NCBI GenBank assembly: GCA_963921335.3
Contig: CAWUFC020000001.1
Location: 1,178,001-1,242,000, forward strand
Direction: 5' to 3'
DNA length: 64,000 nucleotides
Source of the DNA: CAWUFC02 sp963921335
GTDB lineage: Bacteria > Pseudomonadota > Gammaproteobacteria > Pseudomonadales > Halieaceae
Shown here: piece by piece, positions 44,219 through 52,891 of the stretch
Numbering within the stretch: the first letter of the stretch is position 1
Layout: every line of letters begins with the position of its first letter
Made by a program: the position numbers and the translations under genes
Notes under the pieces: model-generated
The model's database searches: none
Seen by the model: only the letters and a program-made list of their open reading frames with translations
What the model was told of the DNA's origin: nothing

Positions 44219-45803
44219 AGCGGTAATCCAGTTCTTCTCTTAACACGCCAAGCATCGGTTCAAGCTGCTTTTCGTAACGACGCCAGCGACCGATAGAGCG
44301 GGTGTGGGCCGGCTCCCGCACCTGGGACGCACTCGCCGTAGAGACGGCGCTGTCCTGTTGGTGGAAGTTCAGGCAGGCGTCCTCCCAGCCGAGCTCCAGA
44401 AAATCAATCAGGGCCCGGGCATTGGGCTCTAGGTCGCGGGCGGTTTCCTCGTAGGAGATGTCGAAAAACTGACCCGGGAACTGCTCACGCCAGTGTTGCA
44501 TCAGCCGGTGATAGCGCACGTGGTGGCGCGCCATCTCCTCCTGCTCGTAAGAGTGTAGGTAAGCATCGGCAAACAATTGCTTAAAGCTGGCGAAGCAGGC
44601 ATCCATCGGGTCGCGCACCAGGTGCACAATCTTGGCGCCTGGCATGGCTTTGAGAATGATTGGCACCAGCAGGTAGTTCTGCGGCAGCTTGTCGACAAAA
44701 TGTGGGGTGTCGCCGCGCATCTTCTCGGTAGTCTGCATATATAAGGCGCCCACCTTGGTGGGGTCGGCGTCGCGCGCGCATTCAAAAAACGCTTTGGAAA
44801 AACGTTTGGGGTCGGTGTAATTGCTGAGGCGACGAATGGCCAGGCCCAGTTGCTGCAGTTCCCCTGCCGAGGTGACCTGGCTGTGGCTGGTGATGATGCG
44901 TTCTACCAGGGTGGTTCCGGTGCGAGGCTGTCCCAGTACAAAAATCGGAGCCCTGTTCTCGGCCCCGGCGTCACCCTGTTGCAGCCAGTCACTATTGAAA
45001 TGGCTGTGCAGGTAGTCGAACATTTCCGCTTCTGCGGTCTCATCGAATTCGACGGTCTGCCTGCGAGCTTTGGCACCGCGGGCAAAGGCCTCAAAGGCAT
45101 CATCCCACTCCTGCAGGTCTTCCAGTTCCTTGCCGATGCCGTACCAGTAAAAAGCCGCGGCTCGTGGATGTTGCTTGATGCCCGCTGCCAGTCGCGCCAT
45201 TTCACCAATATGCTGATGCTCTTTGGCCTTGCGAGACGCCGCCAGCGCCCAGTGTGCCTGTGGGCTATTGGGCTGAATGCTGATGATGTCGCGAAACAGT
45301 GTTGCGGCGTCATCATTTTCGCCGTGATAGACCAGGTTATTGGCCAGGTTGAGCATAAAGGGCGGGTGATTGGGTCGCAGCCGGTTCGCCCGCTCGAAGC
45401 AGCCCCTGGCCTGCCCATATTCGCCCATCAGTGACAGGGTCACGCCCAGCAAGTCCTGCACCATCGGGTCCTTGGACTTGGTGGCCAAGGCCTTTTTCAG
45501 TGCAACGTCGGCTTTGTTGACCTGGCCATCGGACATGAACAGGCGCGCCAGGTGGGCCCAGGCTGCGGGGTGTTCCGGATCAAGCTTGGTGACTGACAGA
45601 AAGGCCTCAAAGGCGATGCGTCTTTCCTGCGCTTCCAGCGCGACCAGCCCCGTCAAAAAGTGGGCGGGTACCAATTCCGGTCTGATAGCCAGTGCTTTCT
45701 TGCAGCATGCGCCGGCGCCGGGAATGTCACCCTGGTTGAGCGCGGCAAAGCCCTGCTCCAGCAGTTGTTGTAATTGTTGTTCTTCAGATACGGGTTGGTT
45801 CAT
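44211..45803 (-). CDS. TPR-repeat sulfotransferase (530 aa), copy 1
   Basis: Residues 1-250 are tetratricopeptide-like helices (for example A-W-A-H-L-A-R-L-F-M-S-D-G-Q, A-H-W-A-L-A-A-S-R). The C-terminal domain is a PAPS sulfotransferase: F-V-L-G-Q-P-R-T-G-T-T-L-V-E-R (5' loop), V-H-L-V-R-D-P-M-D-A-C-F-A-S-F (3' segment), Y-H-R-L-M-Q-H-W. S-A-S-Q-V-R-E-P matches the PAPS-binding loop near the end. It is 23 bases downstream of the permease and overlaps the PuuA-like gene. The TPR domain suggests a protein or peptide acceptor. Confidence 0.88.
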   Translation of the reverse strand: MNQPVSEEQQLQQLLEQGFAALNQGDIPGAGACCKKALAIRPELVPAHFLTGLVALEAQERRIAFEAFLSVTKLDPEHPAAWAHLARLFMSDGQVNKADVALKKALATKSKDPMVQDLLGVTLSLMGEYGQARGCFERANRLRPNHPPFMLNLANNLVYHGENDDAATLFRDIISIQPNSPQAHWALAASRKAKEHQHIGEMARLAAGIKQHPRAAAFYWYGIGKELEDLQEWDDAFEAFARGAKARRQTVEFDETAEAEMFDYLHSHFNSDWLQQGDAGAENRAPIFVLGQPRTGTTLVERIITSHSQVTSAGELQQLGLAIRRLSNYTDPKRFSKAFFECARDADPTKVGALYMQTTEKMRGDTPHFVDKLPQNYLLVPIILKAMPGAKIVHLVRDPMDACFASFKQLFADAYLHSYEQEEMARHHVRYHRLMQHWREQFPGQFFDISYEETARDLEPNARALIDFLELGWEDACLNFHQQDSAVSTASASQVREPAHTRSIGRWRRYEKQLEPMLGVLREELDYRYE

Positions 45804-45826
45804 GGCCGGCAGTATACACGCGCCCG

Positions 45827-47191
45827 TTAGTCTGCGGGCTCACTGCTGAGAATAAAGAACTCGCCAACCACCATCAGTGCAATAGAACCGATAAAGACCG
45901 GCCAGGCCATGCCCTCGCCGGGTACGTAACAAAAGGAAGCGATCGCGAGAATCAGCACCACAACACAGGTATAGGCACAGAGTTTGGCGAAGGCGTTGCC
46001 GCCGGGTACGCGGAAAGGGCGATGACGATCAGGATGGAGTGTGCGTAGCTTGAGGAAGGCCAGGCTCATGCCCACGTAGGGCAGTAGGAACAGCACGGCG
46101 CTGAAGGCAAACAGATCCCAGAACAGGTCCTCGTTGTTACCCGCGAGCACGCCAAACAGGATCAGCGCAGCGGTGGCGACAAGCCCCATGGAAATGGCAG
46201 CGCCGACAGGTGTGCCGCTGTCTTTATTTTCCTGTCCCATGAAGTTGGGTAACTCACCCGCCTGGGCTGCTTCGCAGGCGGCCCGATTGCCACCCAGGGC
46301 CCAGGTGGTGCCGTTGGAGAAGAAGGTGTAAAGCGCACCAATGCCCAGCGTCAGGGCAAAAGCCTGACTGGCGGCGCTGTCTCCCAGCAGCATATACAGG
46401 GTGTCCATCAGGCCCTCGACCAGATCGATCTCTTCAGCGGGCACTGCAACCAGGATCGCTGCAGTCGCCAGGGTATACAGGCTGAGGATGATAAATCCGG
46501 ACACAAAAATACCCCGCGGCACGTCTCGCCCGGGATCATTCATCTCCTCGCTGCTGGCACTGACCAGTTCAAAACCGAGCATGCCGTAGATGAGGACACC
46601 TAGGTATTGAACGCTGTCATCGAGCCGCGGGGTCATGCTGGCCAGAGTAAATTCGTTGGCGGAGCCGACACTGCCCGCATGGAGAAAGCCGCCGACGATA
46701 ATGACGCCAAAGATGATGACTTTCAGAATGGCGCCTACATTAGGCACCCACTTGCCAATATCAAGCGCCAGGATATTGACTGCGACCGTGATCCAGCTGA
46801 GCGCAATGGCGATGGCGATCTGCCAGCCCAGCTCCATATCGGAAGCAAACAACTGCGCAAAAACTCCTGCGAACAGAATGTAAATGGCGGGCAGCCATAC
46901 GGCCATGTTAATCCAGTAGGCCCAGGTCACTCGCGCTGCCCAGCGTTCGCCAAACGCATCACGCACCCAGGCGTAAATGCCACCCTGTTCCGGGTAGGTA
47001 CAGCCGAGTTCTGCAGAGATGAGTGCGTTGGGAACAAAGAAGATCAGCCCAAAGAACAGCCACCAGAAAATAACTGACGGCCCGCCCGCTGCGCCGGCGG
47101 CGAGGGTGTCCAATAGCAGTATTGCTGACACCGAGAAAAGGATGATGTCGCGTTGGCCGAGTGTCTTTTTATGATGTGTTATCTCGTTCAT
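45827..47191 (-). CDS. APC-family amino acid/amine permease (454 aa), copy 1
   Basis: Twelve hydrophobic segments. The first helix has I-I-L-F-S-V-S-A-I-L-L-L-D and helix 2 Y-P-E-Q-G-G-I-Y-A-W-V, a typical APC signature. P-N-V-G-A-I-L-K-V precedes helix 5 and L-G-F-E-L-V-S-A-S-S-E-E lines the substrate site. It is the first gene of a minus-strand operon with a TPR-sulfotransferase and the PuuA-like enzyme. The 123-base gap to the divergent kinase gene should carry the promoter. It is a close relative of the frameshifted copy at 58758-60126. Confidence 0.9.
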   Translation of the reverse strand: MNEITHHKKTLGQRDIILFSVSAILLLDTLAAGAAGGPSVIFWWLFFGLIFFVPNALISAELGCTYPEQGGIYAWVRDAFGERWAARVTWAYWINMAVWLPAIYILFAGVFAQLFASDMELGWQIAIAIALSWITVAVNILALDIGKWVPNVGAILKVIIFGVIIVGGFLHAGSVGSANEFTLASMTPRLDDSVQYLGVLIYGMLGFELVSASSEEMNDPGRDVPRGIFVSGFIILSLYTLATAAILVAVPAEEIDLVEGLMDTLYMLLGDSAASQAFALTLGIGALYTFFSNGTTWALGGNRAACEAAQAGELPNFMGQENKDSGTPVGAAISMGLVATAALILFGVLAGNNEDLFWDLFAFSAVLFLLPYVGMSLAFLKLRTLHPDRHRPFRVPGGNAFAKLCAYTCVVVLILAIASFCYVPGEGMAWPVFIGSIALMVVGEFFILSSEPAD

Positions 47192-47314
47192 CCGTTCATG
47201 GTACCGCAGAAGGCTAATACAGAAACATGGGCTGGATTTGGCTCAATAACACAGCCGTCGCCTAACCCTGTCACGGTAGGGGACTTGGGCCGAACTTCAC
47301 CTAAGATAGCGCCC

Positions 47315-48361
47315 ATGAAACGTGAGCTTTGCATTGAAGATCTGCGCTTCACGCCTCCGCAGCTATCGCCGTCCGATGTGCTCTCCGGCCTCAGGCAATC
47401 CTGGGGGTTGGAAGGAACTCTGACGCCCCTGGCGGGTGAACGGGATCAGAACTTTCGCCTTTCTGCGTCAGATGGCAACAGCTACCTGCTGAAGATCGCC
47501 AGCCCACTTGAGGCACAGGTGTTGATTGATTTTCAGGTGGCGGCGCTGCAGCACATTGAGAGCCGTGTTCTCGAACTGTCGGTGCCGCGAATGATAGCTG
47601 CTCGCGATGGTCGGGTGATTCAAAGCCATGCTGACTTTCGAGGCGTTGAGCATAGTATGCGTGTGCTGTCATGGGTGGAGGGCGCGCCACTGACTGCTCT
47701 GCCTGCTTACAGCGACGAGTTACTGATCAGTTGGGGGCTTGCCCAGGGCCAGGTCGCAGCAGCACTGGATGGTTTTTCTCACCCGGGCGCGGATCATTTC
47801 ATGCCCTGGGATATTCTCAATGAGCTGGTTTTCTCTCCCGCGCTGCGGGCTTATCTGCCGGATTATCTGGAGAGCAGCCTGTCGTCTCGGCTGGAGTATT
47901 TACGAGAGCAGGCCATGCCACGTTTGCTGCAGTTGCCCGCCCAGGTGATACACAATGATGGTCACTCTGGGAACGTCCTGTTTGATGCCGATAACGAGAA
48001 TGCGGTGGTCGGCCTGATTGACTTTGGTGACATGGTCAGGCGCCCTCTGGTGGTGGATGTGGCCGTCGCTATGACCAGTATTGCGGAGTTACGCGCGGAC
48101 CTGGCATCCGCCGCTGGCCACTTTCTGGATGGTTATCAGCAAGCTGTATCTCTCGGTCCTGAGCAACTGGGCCTGATTTACGACGCGATCACATTGAGGT
48201 CAGTGCTTACTGTGCAGCTGCTGTCTTTTCGTGCCGCTCATGCTGCGGCGGGTGCTGAAAAAATTCTTGCTGAGGATTTGCCCAGTGCCATGGCCTGTCT
48301 GGAGAATGTGTTATCCCAGGACCGCCATGCATTCAATCGGTCCATTGGAGTATTAGACTGA
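47315..48361 (+). CDS. Aminoglycoside-phosphotransferase-fold kinase, hydroxylysine-kinase-like (348 aa)
   Basis: The catalytic loop is V-I-H-N-D-G-H-S-G-N-V-L-F-D (H-x-D-x-x-x-x-N) and the metal motif is G-L-I-D-F-G-D. A-G-E-R-D-Q-N-F-R-L near the N-terminus is characteristic of the HYKK/AGPHD1 branch, which phosphorylates 5-hydroxylysine with GTP. ATG at 47315 is chosen; upstream in-frame starts would cover the divergent promoter gap. The stop overlaps the next ATG (TGATG). With the following PLP enzyme this mirrors the hydroxylysine kinase/phospholyase pair of animals, but a different amino alcohol is possible. Confidence 0.8.
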   Translation: MKRELCIEDLRFTPPQLSPSDVLSGLRQSWGLEGTLTPLAGERDQNFRLSASDGNSYLLKIASPLEAQVLIDFQVAALQHIESRVLELSVPRMIAARDGRVIQSHADFRGVEHSMRVLSWVEGAPLTALPAYSDELLISWGLAQGQVAAALDGFSHPGADHFMPWDILNELVFSPALRAYLPDYLESSLSSRLEYLREQAMPRLLQLPAQVIHNDGHSGNVLFDADNENAVVGLIDFGDMVRRPLVVDVAVAMTSIAELRADLASAAGHFLDGYQQAVSLGPEQLGLIYDAITLRSVLTVQLLSFRAAHAAAGAEKILAEDLPSAMACLENVLSQDRHAFNRSIGVLD

Positions 48362-49650
48362 TGACTAAAGATAGAGAGGATTTGATTGCGCGGCGTACCA
48401 GGACCATGGGGCCCGCGTACACCCATTTCTACCAGGAGCCGCTTTACCTGGTAAAAGGTGAAGGGGTCTGGTTGTATGACTCGGAAGACCGGCGTTACCT
48501 GGACTGTTACAACAATGCTCCCAGCGTCGGACATTGCCACCCGCATGTTCTTGAGGCGCTGCAGCGACAGGCGTCGACACTGAACACCCACACTCGCTAC
48601 CTGCATCATGAGATCATTGAATACGGTGAGATGCTGACCGAGACGCTGCCAGGTGATCTGTCAGTCTGCAGCTTTGTATGCACCGGTACGGAGGCCAATG
48701 ATTTGGCCTATCGAATAGCCAGCGTAGTTACCGGTCATCGCGGCGCAATTACCACATCTGGCGCCTATCACGGAAACTCAACTCTCGTCAGTGAGCTGTC
48801 CCCCGAATACCAGCGCAGGCACCCGGCACCTGACTATATCGAAGAGATTGAAGCTCCCTATACCTACCGTGGTTCGGTGTCTGACGCTGAACCTGACTAC
48901 GCACTTCGCTATGCTGAACAGGTGGATCTGGCGATTGATCGGCTCGCAGCCAGAGGGCATGGTTTGGCGATGCAGATCATAGACTCGATTTTCGATGGCC
49001 GCGGCGTACTGACCCCGCCCGTGGAGTACCAGCAGGCGCTTTATCAGAAGGTAAGGGCTGCCGGTGGTCTGGTGGTGGCCGATGAAGTGCAGTCCGGCCT
49101 GACCCGCTTGGGTGACCATTACTGGGGTTTTATGGATTCTGGCGTTGTGCCTGACATTGTCACCATGGGTAAGCCCATGGGAGCCGGGCATCCGCTGGCG
49201 GTGGTTGTGACCACGCCGGAGATTGCAGCGGCGTTTGCCAAGCACACGGATTACTTTAATACCTTCGGTGGCAACCCGGTCTCGGCTGCAGTGGGTAAAG
49301 CCGTGTTGGAGGTGGTTCAGGAGGATCAGCTGCTGGCAAACGTAAAGGTCAGTGGCGATACCCTGCTAGCGGGTTTAAACAGGCTTGCCGAGCGATTCGA
49401 ATGGATTGGTGAAGTCAGGGGCAAGGGCCTGTTTATCGGTGTCGAGCTGGTGACCGATCGCGCCGATAAAACGCCTGCGTCTGATGAGGCAGCCCAGATT
49501 CTGGAATCCATGCGTGCTAAAGGTGTGCTGATTTCAAAAATTGGGGAGCACGGCAATATTCTTAAAATCAGGCCGCCACTGGTATTCACACCTGAGCATG
49601 CCCAAGTGGCGCTGGATGCGCTGGAACAATGTTTCCAGGAGTTGGCTTAG
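48361..49650 (+). CDS. Class III PLP enzyme, phospholyase/aminotransferase type (429 aa)
   Basis: This is a class III aminotransferase fold. C-T-G-T-E-A-N-D-L-A is the phosphate cup, V-V-A-D-E-V-Q-S-G-L the PLP pyridine-binding Asp, and V-T-M-G-K-P-M-G-A-G-H-P carries the Schiff-base lysine (K-P rather than the more usual K-G/K-A of aminotransferases). The G-K-P-M-G-(A/N)-G-H-P motif is what I associate with AGXT2L phospholyases, which eliminate phosphate and ammonia from phosphoethanolamine or 5-phosphohydroxylysine. It is translationally coupled to the kinase. Its stop overlaps the end of the SnoaL-like pseudogene. Confidence 0.85.
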   Translation: MTKDREDLIARRTRTMGPAYTHFYQEPLYLVKGEGVWLYDSEDRRYLDCYNNAPSVGHCHPHVLEALQRQASTLNTHTRYLHHEIIEYGEMLTETLPGDLSVCSFVCTGTEANDLAYRIASVVTGHRGAITTSGAYHGNSTLVSELSPEYQRRHPAPDYIEEIEAPYTYRGSVSDAEPDYALRYAEQVDLAIDRLAARGHGLAMQIIDSIFDGRGVLTPPVEYQQALYQKVRAAGGLVVADEVQSGLTRLGDHYWGFMDSGVVPDIVTMGKPMGAGHPLAVVVTTPEIAAAFAKHTDYFNTFGGNPVSAAVGKAVLEVVQEDQLLANVKVSGDTLLAGLNRLAERFEWIGEVRGKGLFIGVELVTDRADKTPASDEAAQILESMRAKGVLISKIGEHGNILKIRPPLVFTPEHAQVALDALEQCFQELA

Positions 49651-50141
49651 GGAGTATGGGTTGCCTGGCCGGGCACAGGGTCCGGAAACGACTGGTGTAT
49701 ATGTGCGATTCTCCAGTCATCATCTATTTTCACAAAAACCACGCTGATGATGTTGTCGCCAGACAAAAGCACTGATCCATCCTTGCCGTAGGCGGTTTAA
49801 TCCCCTTCCGCGGTATACAGCACAGTGCCTTCGCTGAGGAGTTGCACTTTCTCCGTTGACCAACTTACATCCTGGTGGCTTGCCAGCTCATAGTCTGCGG
49901 CCATCAGCTGTTTCGCATCGTCTCTGCGCCAAAGCGGGATGCCCTGCATAAAATAGGCGCTGCCCGCGGTGTGGTGGTACTGATCAAAGAAGTCGTCGAT
50001 ACGCAGTTCGCGAGCTGCGCTCCACATCATGGCAGCTTTACGCAGTACCTCTTGCTCGGCCGTACTCTCAGCATGTGCTGTGCTCGAGAGGCTGATCAGC
50101 AGACAAAGCGATAGCCTGATGGCAGATGTTCTTAGCCTCAT
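49647..50141 (-). pseudogene. Secreted SnoaL/DUF4440-like protein with in-frame TAA (164 codons)
   Basis: From ATG at 50141 a signal peptide (about 24 residues, ending A-H-A) precedes a small cone-like domain. The frame hits TAA at 49797-49799 after A-E-G-D and then stays open through T-A-Y-G-K-D-G-S, I-I-S-V-V-F-V-K-I-D-D-D-W-R-I-A-H-I-H-Q-S-F to a real stop at 49647. D-D-D-W-R-I-A-H-I-H is the standard end of SnoaL/DUF4440 domains, so both parts form one gene. The stop stands where the family often has Tyr or Trp. The frame is open from 50216, but the first 25 residues look non-coding. It is either inactivated or miscalled. Confidence 0.75.
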
Positions 50142-50172
50142 ACCGAAAACTCTTGTGTCATTTCTTGCTCGC

Positions 50173-51801
50173 CTAATCAATGATCTGCACGCCTGATGCT
50201 GCTGGTGCATCGCCATTGCCGTAAGCTTCTGCGATCTGGTTCCGTTTGAGCTTCATGGTCGGTGTCAGCATGCCATTGTCGATAGTCCACTCGGGCGTCA
50301 CGGTGATACTGACGACTTTTTCGTAACCGGGCACCTCGGCGTTGATCTGATCCAGCAGTAGCTCCAGTTCCCTTTTTAGTGATGCTTCGTCAAGTTTTTG
50401 GCCTGACTCTGATAAGGTTGCCAGCAGGCTGGGTTGATCGTGACCGTGTCCGTAGATCAGGAACTGGGCCAGGTATTCGCATCTGCCAAACAGGTTTTCC
50501 AGACGCGTCGGCACAATAAACTTGCCCTTGGATGTTTTGAACACCTCAGAGACGCGCCCGGTAATCCATAGGTTGCCGTCCTCGTCAAAGCGGCCTGAAT
50601 CACCTGAGCAGTACCAGCCGTCATCGAATACTTCTTCTGTTTTCTCCGGGTTGAGGTAGTAGCCTTTCATCAGGCCTTTGCTTTTGAATTGCACCTCGCC
50701 AGCATCTGAGACACGCACGTTGATGTTTTCTGACATCGGTTGGCCGACGCAGCCGGACAGCGGCTGATCATCCTTCAGCCACGCCATACCGTGCACGAAG
50801 TTTTCGGTCATGCCGTAGGCGTCGCGCAGGGCAATGCCCATGTTCAAAAACCAATCCTGTACATCGCGGGGAGTGGGTGCCGAACCGGTGATAATCACGC
50901 GGCCTTCGCCGAGGCCAAGTTTCTGCGCGACGGCTTGCTTCTGTTCTTGAGTGAACTCTGCCTGTTGCTCTGCCGTAAAGGCTGCATCAATGCCTTCCTT
51001 GAACTTGATCCACAGCCTTGGCACAGCGAAAAAGAAGGTGGGTTGCACCGAGCGAATTTCGTCGCCAAAGGTCTCCTGGCTCTGCGAGAGAGAAATCGGT
51101 GTGTTGGAGTAAAGTCCCGTGTATTCAACGATGGTGCGCTCTGCGGCATGCGCCATCGGCAAAAAAGAAAACAGGCGGCTATCGGGCTCGTCCAGGCGGA
51201 ATGCTTTCACCAGGTCGGGAATCACATGCCCGGCAGTGCTGTGCGCGTGCATGACACCTTTGGGATTGCCGGTTGTGCCCGAGGTATACACGATTGTCAG
51301 TAGCGATTCCGGGTCGGGACGGGGTGATTCGGCAAGCGGTTCTCCAAACTTGAGTATCTGCTCAATGTTCAGCTCGGTCTCGCACTCGCAGCCGAGCATG
51401 CCGATGATATCAATGCCTTCCGGTACCGCCTCATGTACACGGTGATGCTGGTCGAAGATACCCGTAAAAACCAGCTGCGCTTCACTGTGCTCGAGAATAT
51501 AGCGAGCGGAACCAACGTCCTGACCCGGGAAAATAGGCACACTGACGTGGCCTGCCATTTGGATAGCAAGGTCTACGATGGGCCAGTCCTTTGAGTTGGC
51601 GGACCAGATGCCAATTCGGCTGCCCGGCTCGAACTCTCTCGACAGCAGAAAGTTCGCGATCGAGCGCACCTGCACACCCACGTCACGCCAGGTGTATTCA
51701 GTCCATGCCAGCTGGTCAGGTTGGCGCAACCAGACCTGGTCTGGCGTTTCCTTTTCCCAGCGGTAAAACATGTCCAGTGGAATTGAGATGTCGTTGCTCA
51801 T
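50173..51801 (-). CDS. Long-chain acyl-CoA synthetase-like AMP-binding ligase (542 aa)
   Basis: Full ANL ligase: T-I-V-Y-T-S-G-T-T-G-N-P-K-G-V (A3), D-A-Y-G-M-T-E-N (A5), Y-C-S-G-D-S-G-R (A7), T-G-R-V-S-E-V-F-K-T-S-K-G-K (A8). The C-terminus M-K-L-K-R-N-Q-I-A-E is the long-chain type. ATG at 51801 is chosen because GGGAG lies a few bases upstream; a TTG at 51825 is in frame. It lies 33 bases downstream of the ureohydrolase gene, in one minus-strand run with it and the enoyl-CoA hydratase. It likely activates a carboxylate for beta-oxidation-type breakdown. Confidence 0.88.
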   Translation of the reverse strand: MSNDISIPLDMFYRWEKETPDQVWLRQPDQLAWTEYTWRDVGVQVRSIANFLLSREFEPGSRIGIWSANSKDWPIVDLAIQMAGHVSVPIFPGQDVGSARYILEHSEAQLVFTGIFDQHHRVHEAVPEGIDIIGMLGCECETELNIEQILKFGEPLAESPRPDPESLLTIVYTSGTTGNPKGVMHAHSTAGHVIPDLVKAFRLDEPDSRLFSFLPMAHAAERTIVEYTGLYSNTPISLSQSQETFGDEIRSVQPTFFFAVPRLWIKFKEGIDAAFTAEQQAEFTQEQKQAVAQKLGLGEGRVIITGSAPTPRDVQDWFLNMGIALRDAYGMTENFVHGMAWLKDDQPLSGCVGQPMSENINVRVSDAGEVQFKSKGLMKGYYLNPEKTEEVFDDGWYCSGDSGRFDEDGNLWITGRVSEVFKTSKGKFIVPTRLENLFGRCEYLAQFLIYGHGHDQPSLLATLSESGQKLDEASLKRELELLLDQINAEVPGYEKVVSITVTPEWTIDNGMLTPTMKLKRNQIAEAYGNGDAPAASGVQIID

Positions 51802-51834
51802 GGCTGAACTCCCATTAAGTATCAATAGTTCTGC

Positions 51835-52863
51835 TTACGACCTGGCGGTGTGGTTGACGGCCAGCAGTGAGAACAGTTCAAACAGCAGCTGTGCGCCAAT
51901 ATGGGCGGTATTGCTGCTGGGGTCGTATTGCGGGGCGATCTCAACCACATCGCCACCCACGATATTGAGGTCGCGCAGGCCGCGCACAATCATTTGTACC
52001 TGCAATGGTGTCAGCCCACCCACCTCGGGGGTGCCGGTGCCTGGGGTGTAGGCCGGATCGATGCCATCGACGTCGATAGTGACGTAAACCCGTTTATCTG
52101 CCACGACTTCGCGCGCACGCTGAATGATCTCGTCAACACCTGACCGCTCCACGTCTTCCATGTGAACAACGGTCATGCCGGCATCGTAGGAAAACTCCCC
52201 GCTGATCTCCGCGGAACCGCGAATGCCGATTTGGATGCAGTGTTCCGGGTCTAATACGCCATCCAGCACCGCTAACCTGAAGGGCCCACCGTGATGGAAC
52301 TTCTCCCCTTCGTAGGCGCCGCCGCTATCCATGTGGGCGTCAATATGAACCATGGCCAGCGGCTCTTCTGAGCCTAAGGCACGCATAATGGGTCCGGTGA
52401 TGGAATGATCGCCACCCACCGTCAAAGGACAGACGCCTGCCGCCACCACCTCGCGGTAGAAGGCCTCAATATCTTCAATGGATTGCTCGAGGCTGAAGCG
52501 GGAGCGCAGTGGCACGTCGCCGACATCGGCTGCCCGCATGACCGCGCTGGGTACTTCATCAAAGTAATGGTTGTAGGGGCCCACGCGCTCGATGGTTCGC
52601 ACTGCCCTAGGGCCAAAGCGAGCGCCGCTGCGGTTGGTCACGCCCAGATCCATGGGTACGCCGATAACGGCCACATCCAGGTCTTGCAAATGGTCCTGAT
52701 AGGGAAGGTCAAGAAACGTGGGTATACCGGAATAGGGTTTCCTACTGGAATGTGGACGGTCAGCCAGTTTTTCCTTGACGTGCTGGAACCTCGTTGTCAT
52801 GTACTCCGAGCCGTCTTTGTCGGCGTATCGCTGCCTGAGTTGTTCGAGCTTGTTCTTATCCAT
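51835..52863 (-). CDS. Ureohydrolase, agmatinase/guanidino-acid amidinohydrolase-like (342 aa)
   Basis: All manganese ligands of the family are visible: G-G-D-H-S, H-I-D-A-H-M-D-S-G and T-I-D-V-D-G-I-D-P-A. The terminal P-G-T-G-T-P-E-V-G-G-L-T and the extra N-terminal region (about 50 residues) fit the agmatinase/guanidinobutyrase/guanidinopropionase group rather than arginase. ATG at 52863 keeps it clear of the upstream gene; a start at 52926 would overlap it by 35 bases. It releases urea from a guanidino compound. Putrescine from agmatine would then feed the PuuA and aminotransferase steps. Confidence 0.88.
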   Translation of the reverse strand: MDKNKLEQLRQRYADKDGSEYMTTRFQHVKEKLADRPHSSRKPYSGIPTFLDLPYQDHLQDLDVAVIGVPMDLGVTNRSGARFGPRAVRTIERVGPYNHYFDEVPSAVMRAADVGDVPLRSRFSLEQSIEDIEAFYREVVAAGVCPLTVGGDHSITGPIMRALGSEEPLAMVHIDAHMDSGGAYEGEKFHHGGPFRLAVLDGVLDPEHCIQIGIRGSAEISGEFSYDAGMTVVHMEDVERSGVDEIIQRAREVVADKRVYVTIDVDGIDPAYTPGTGTPEVGGLTPLQVQMIVRGLRDLNIVGGDVVEIAPQYDPSSNTAHIGAQLLFELFSLLAVNHTARS

Positions 52864-52891
52864 TGATCGTCTGGCCAAATCCCTTGTATCG

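Noticed and set aside
40429..50141. TAA read as an amino acid (recoded stop)
   Set aside because: Many intact genes here end with TAA, and only two internal TAA codons exist; mutation or base-call error is simpler.
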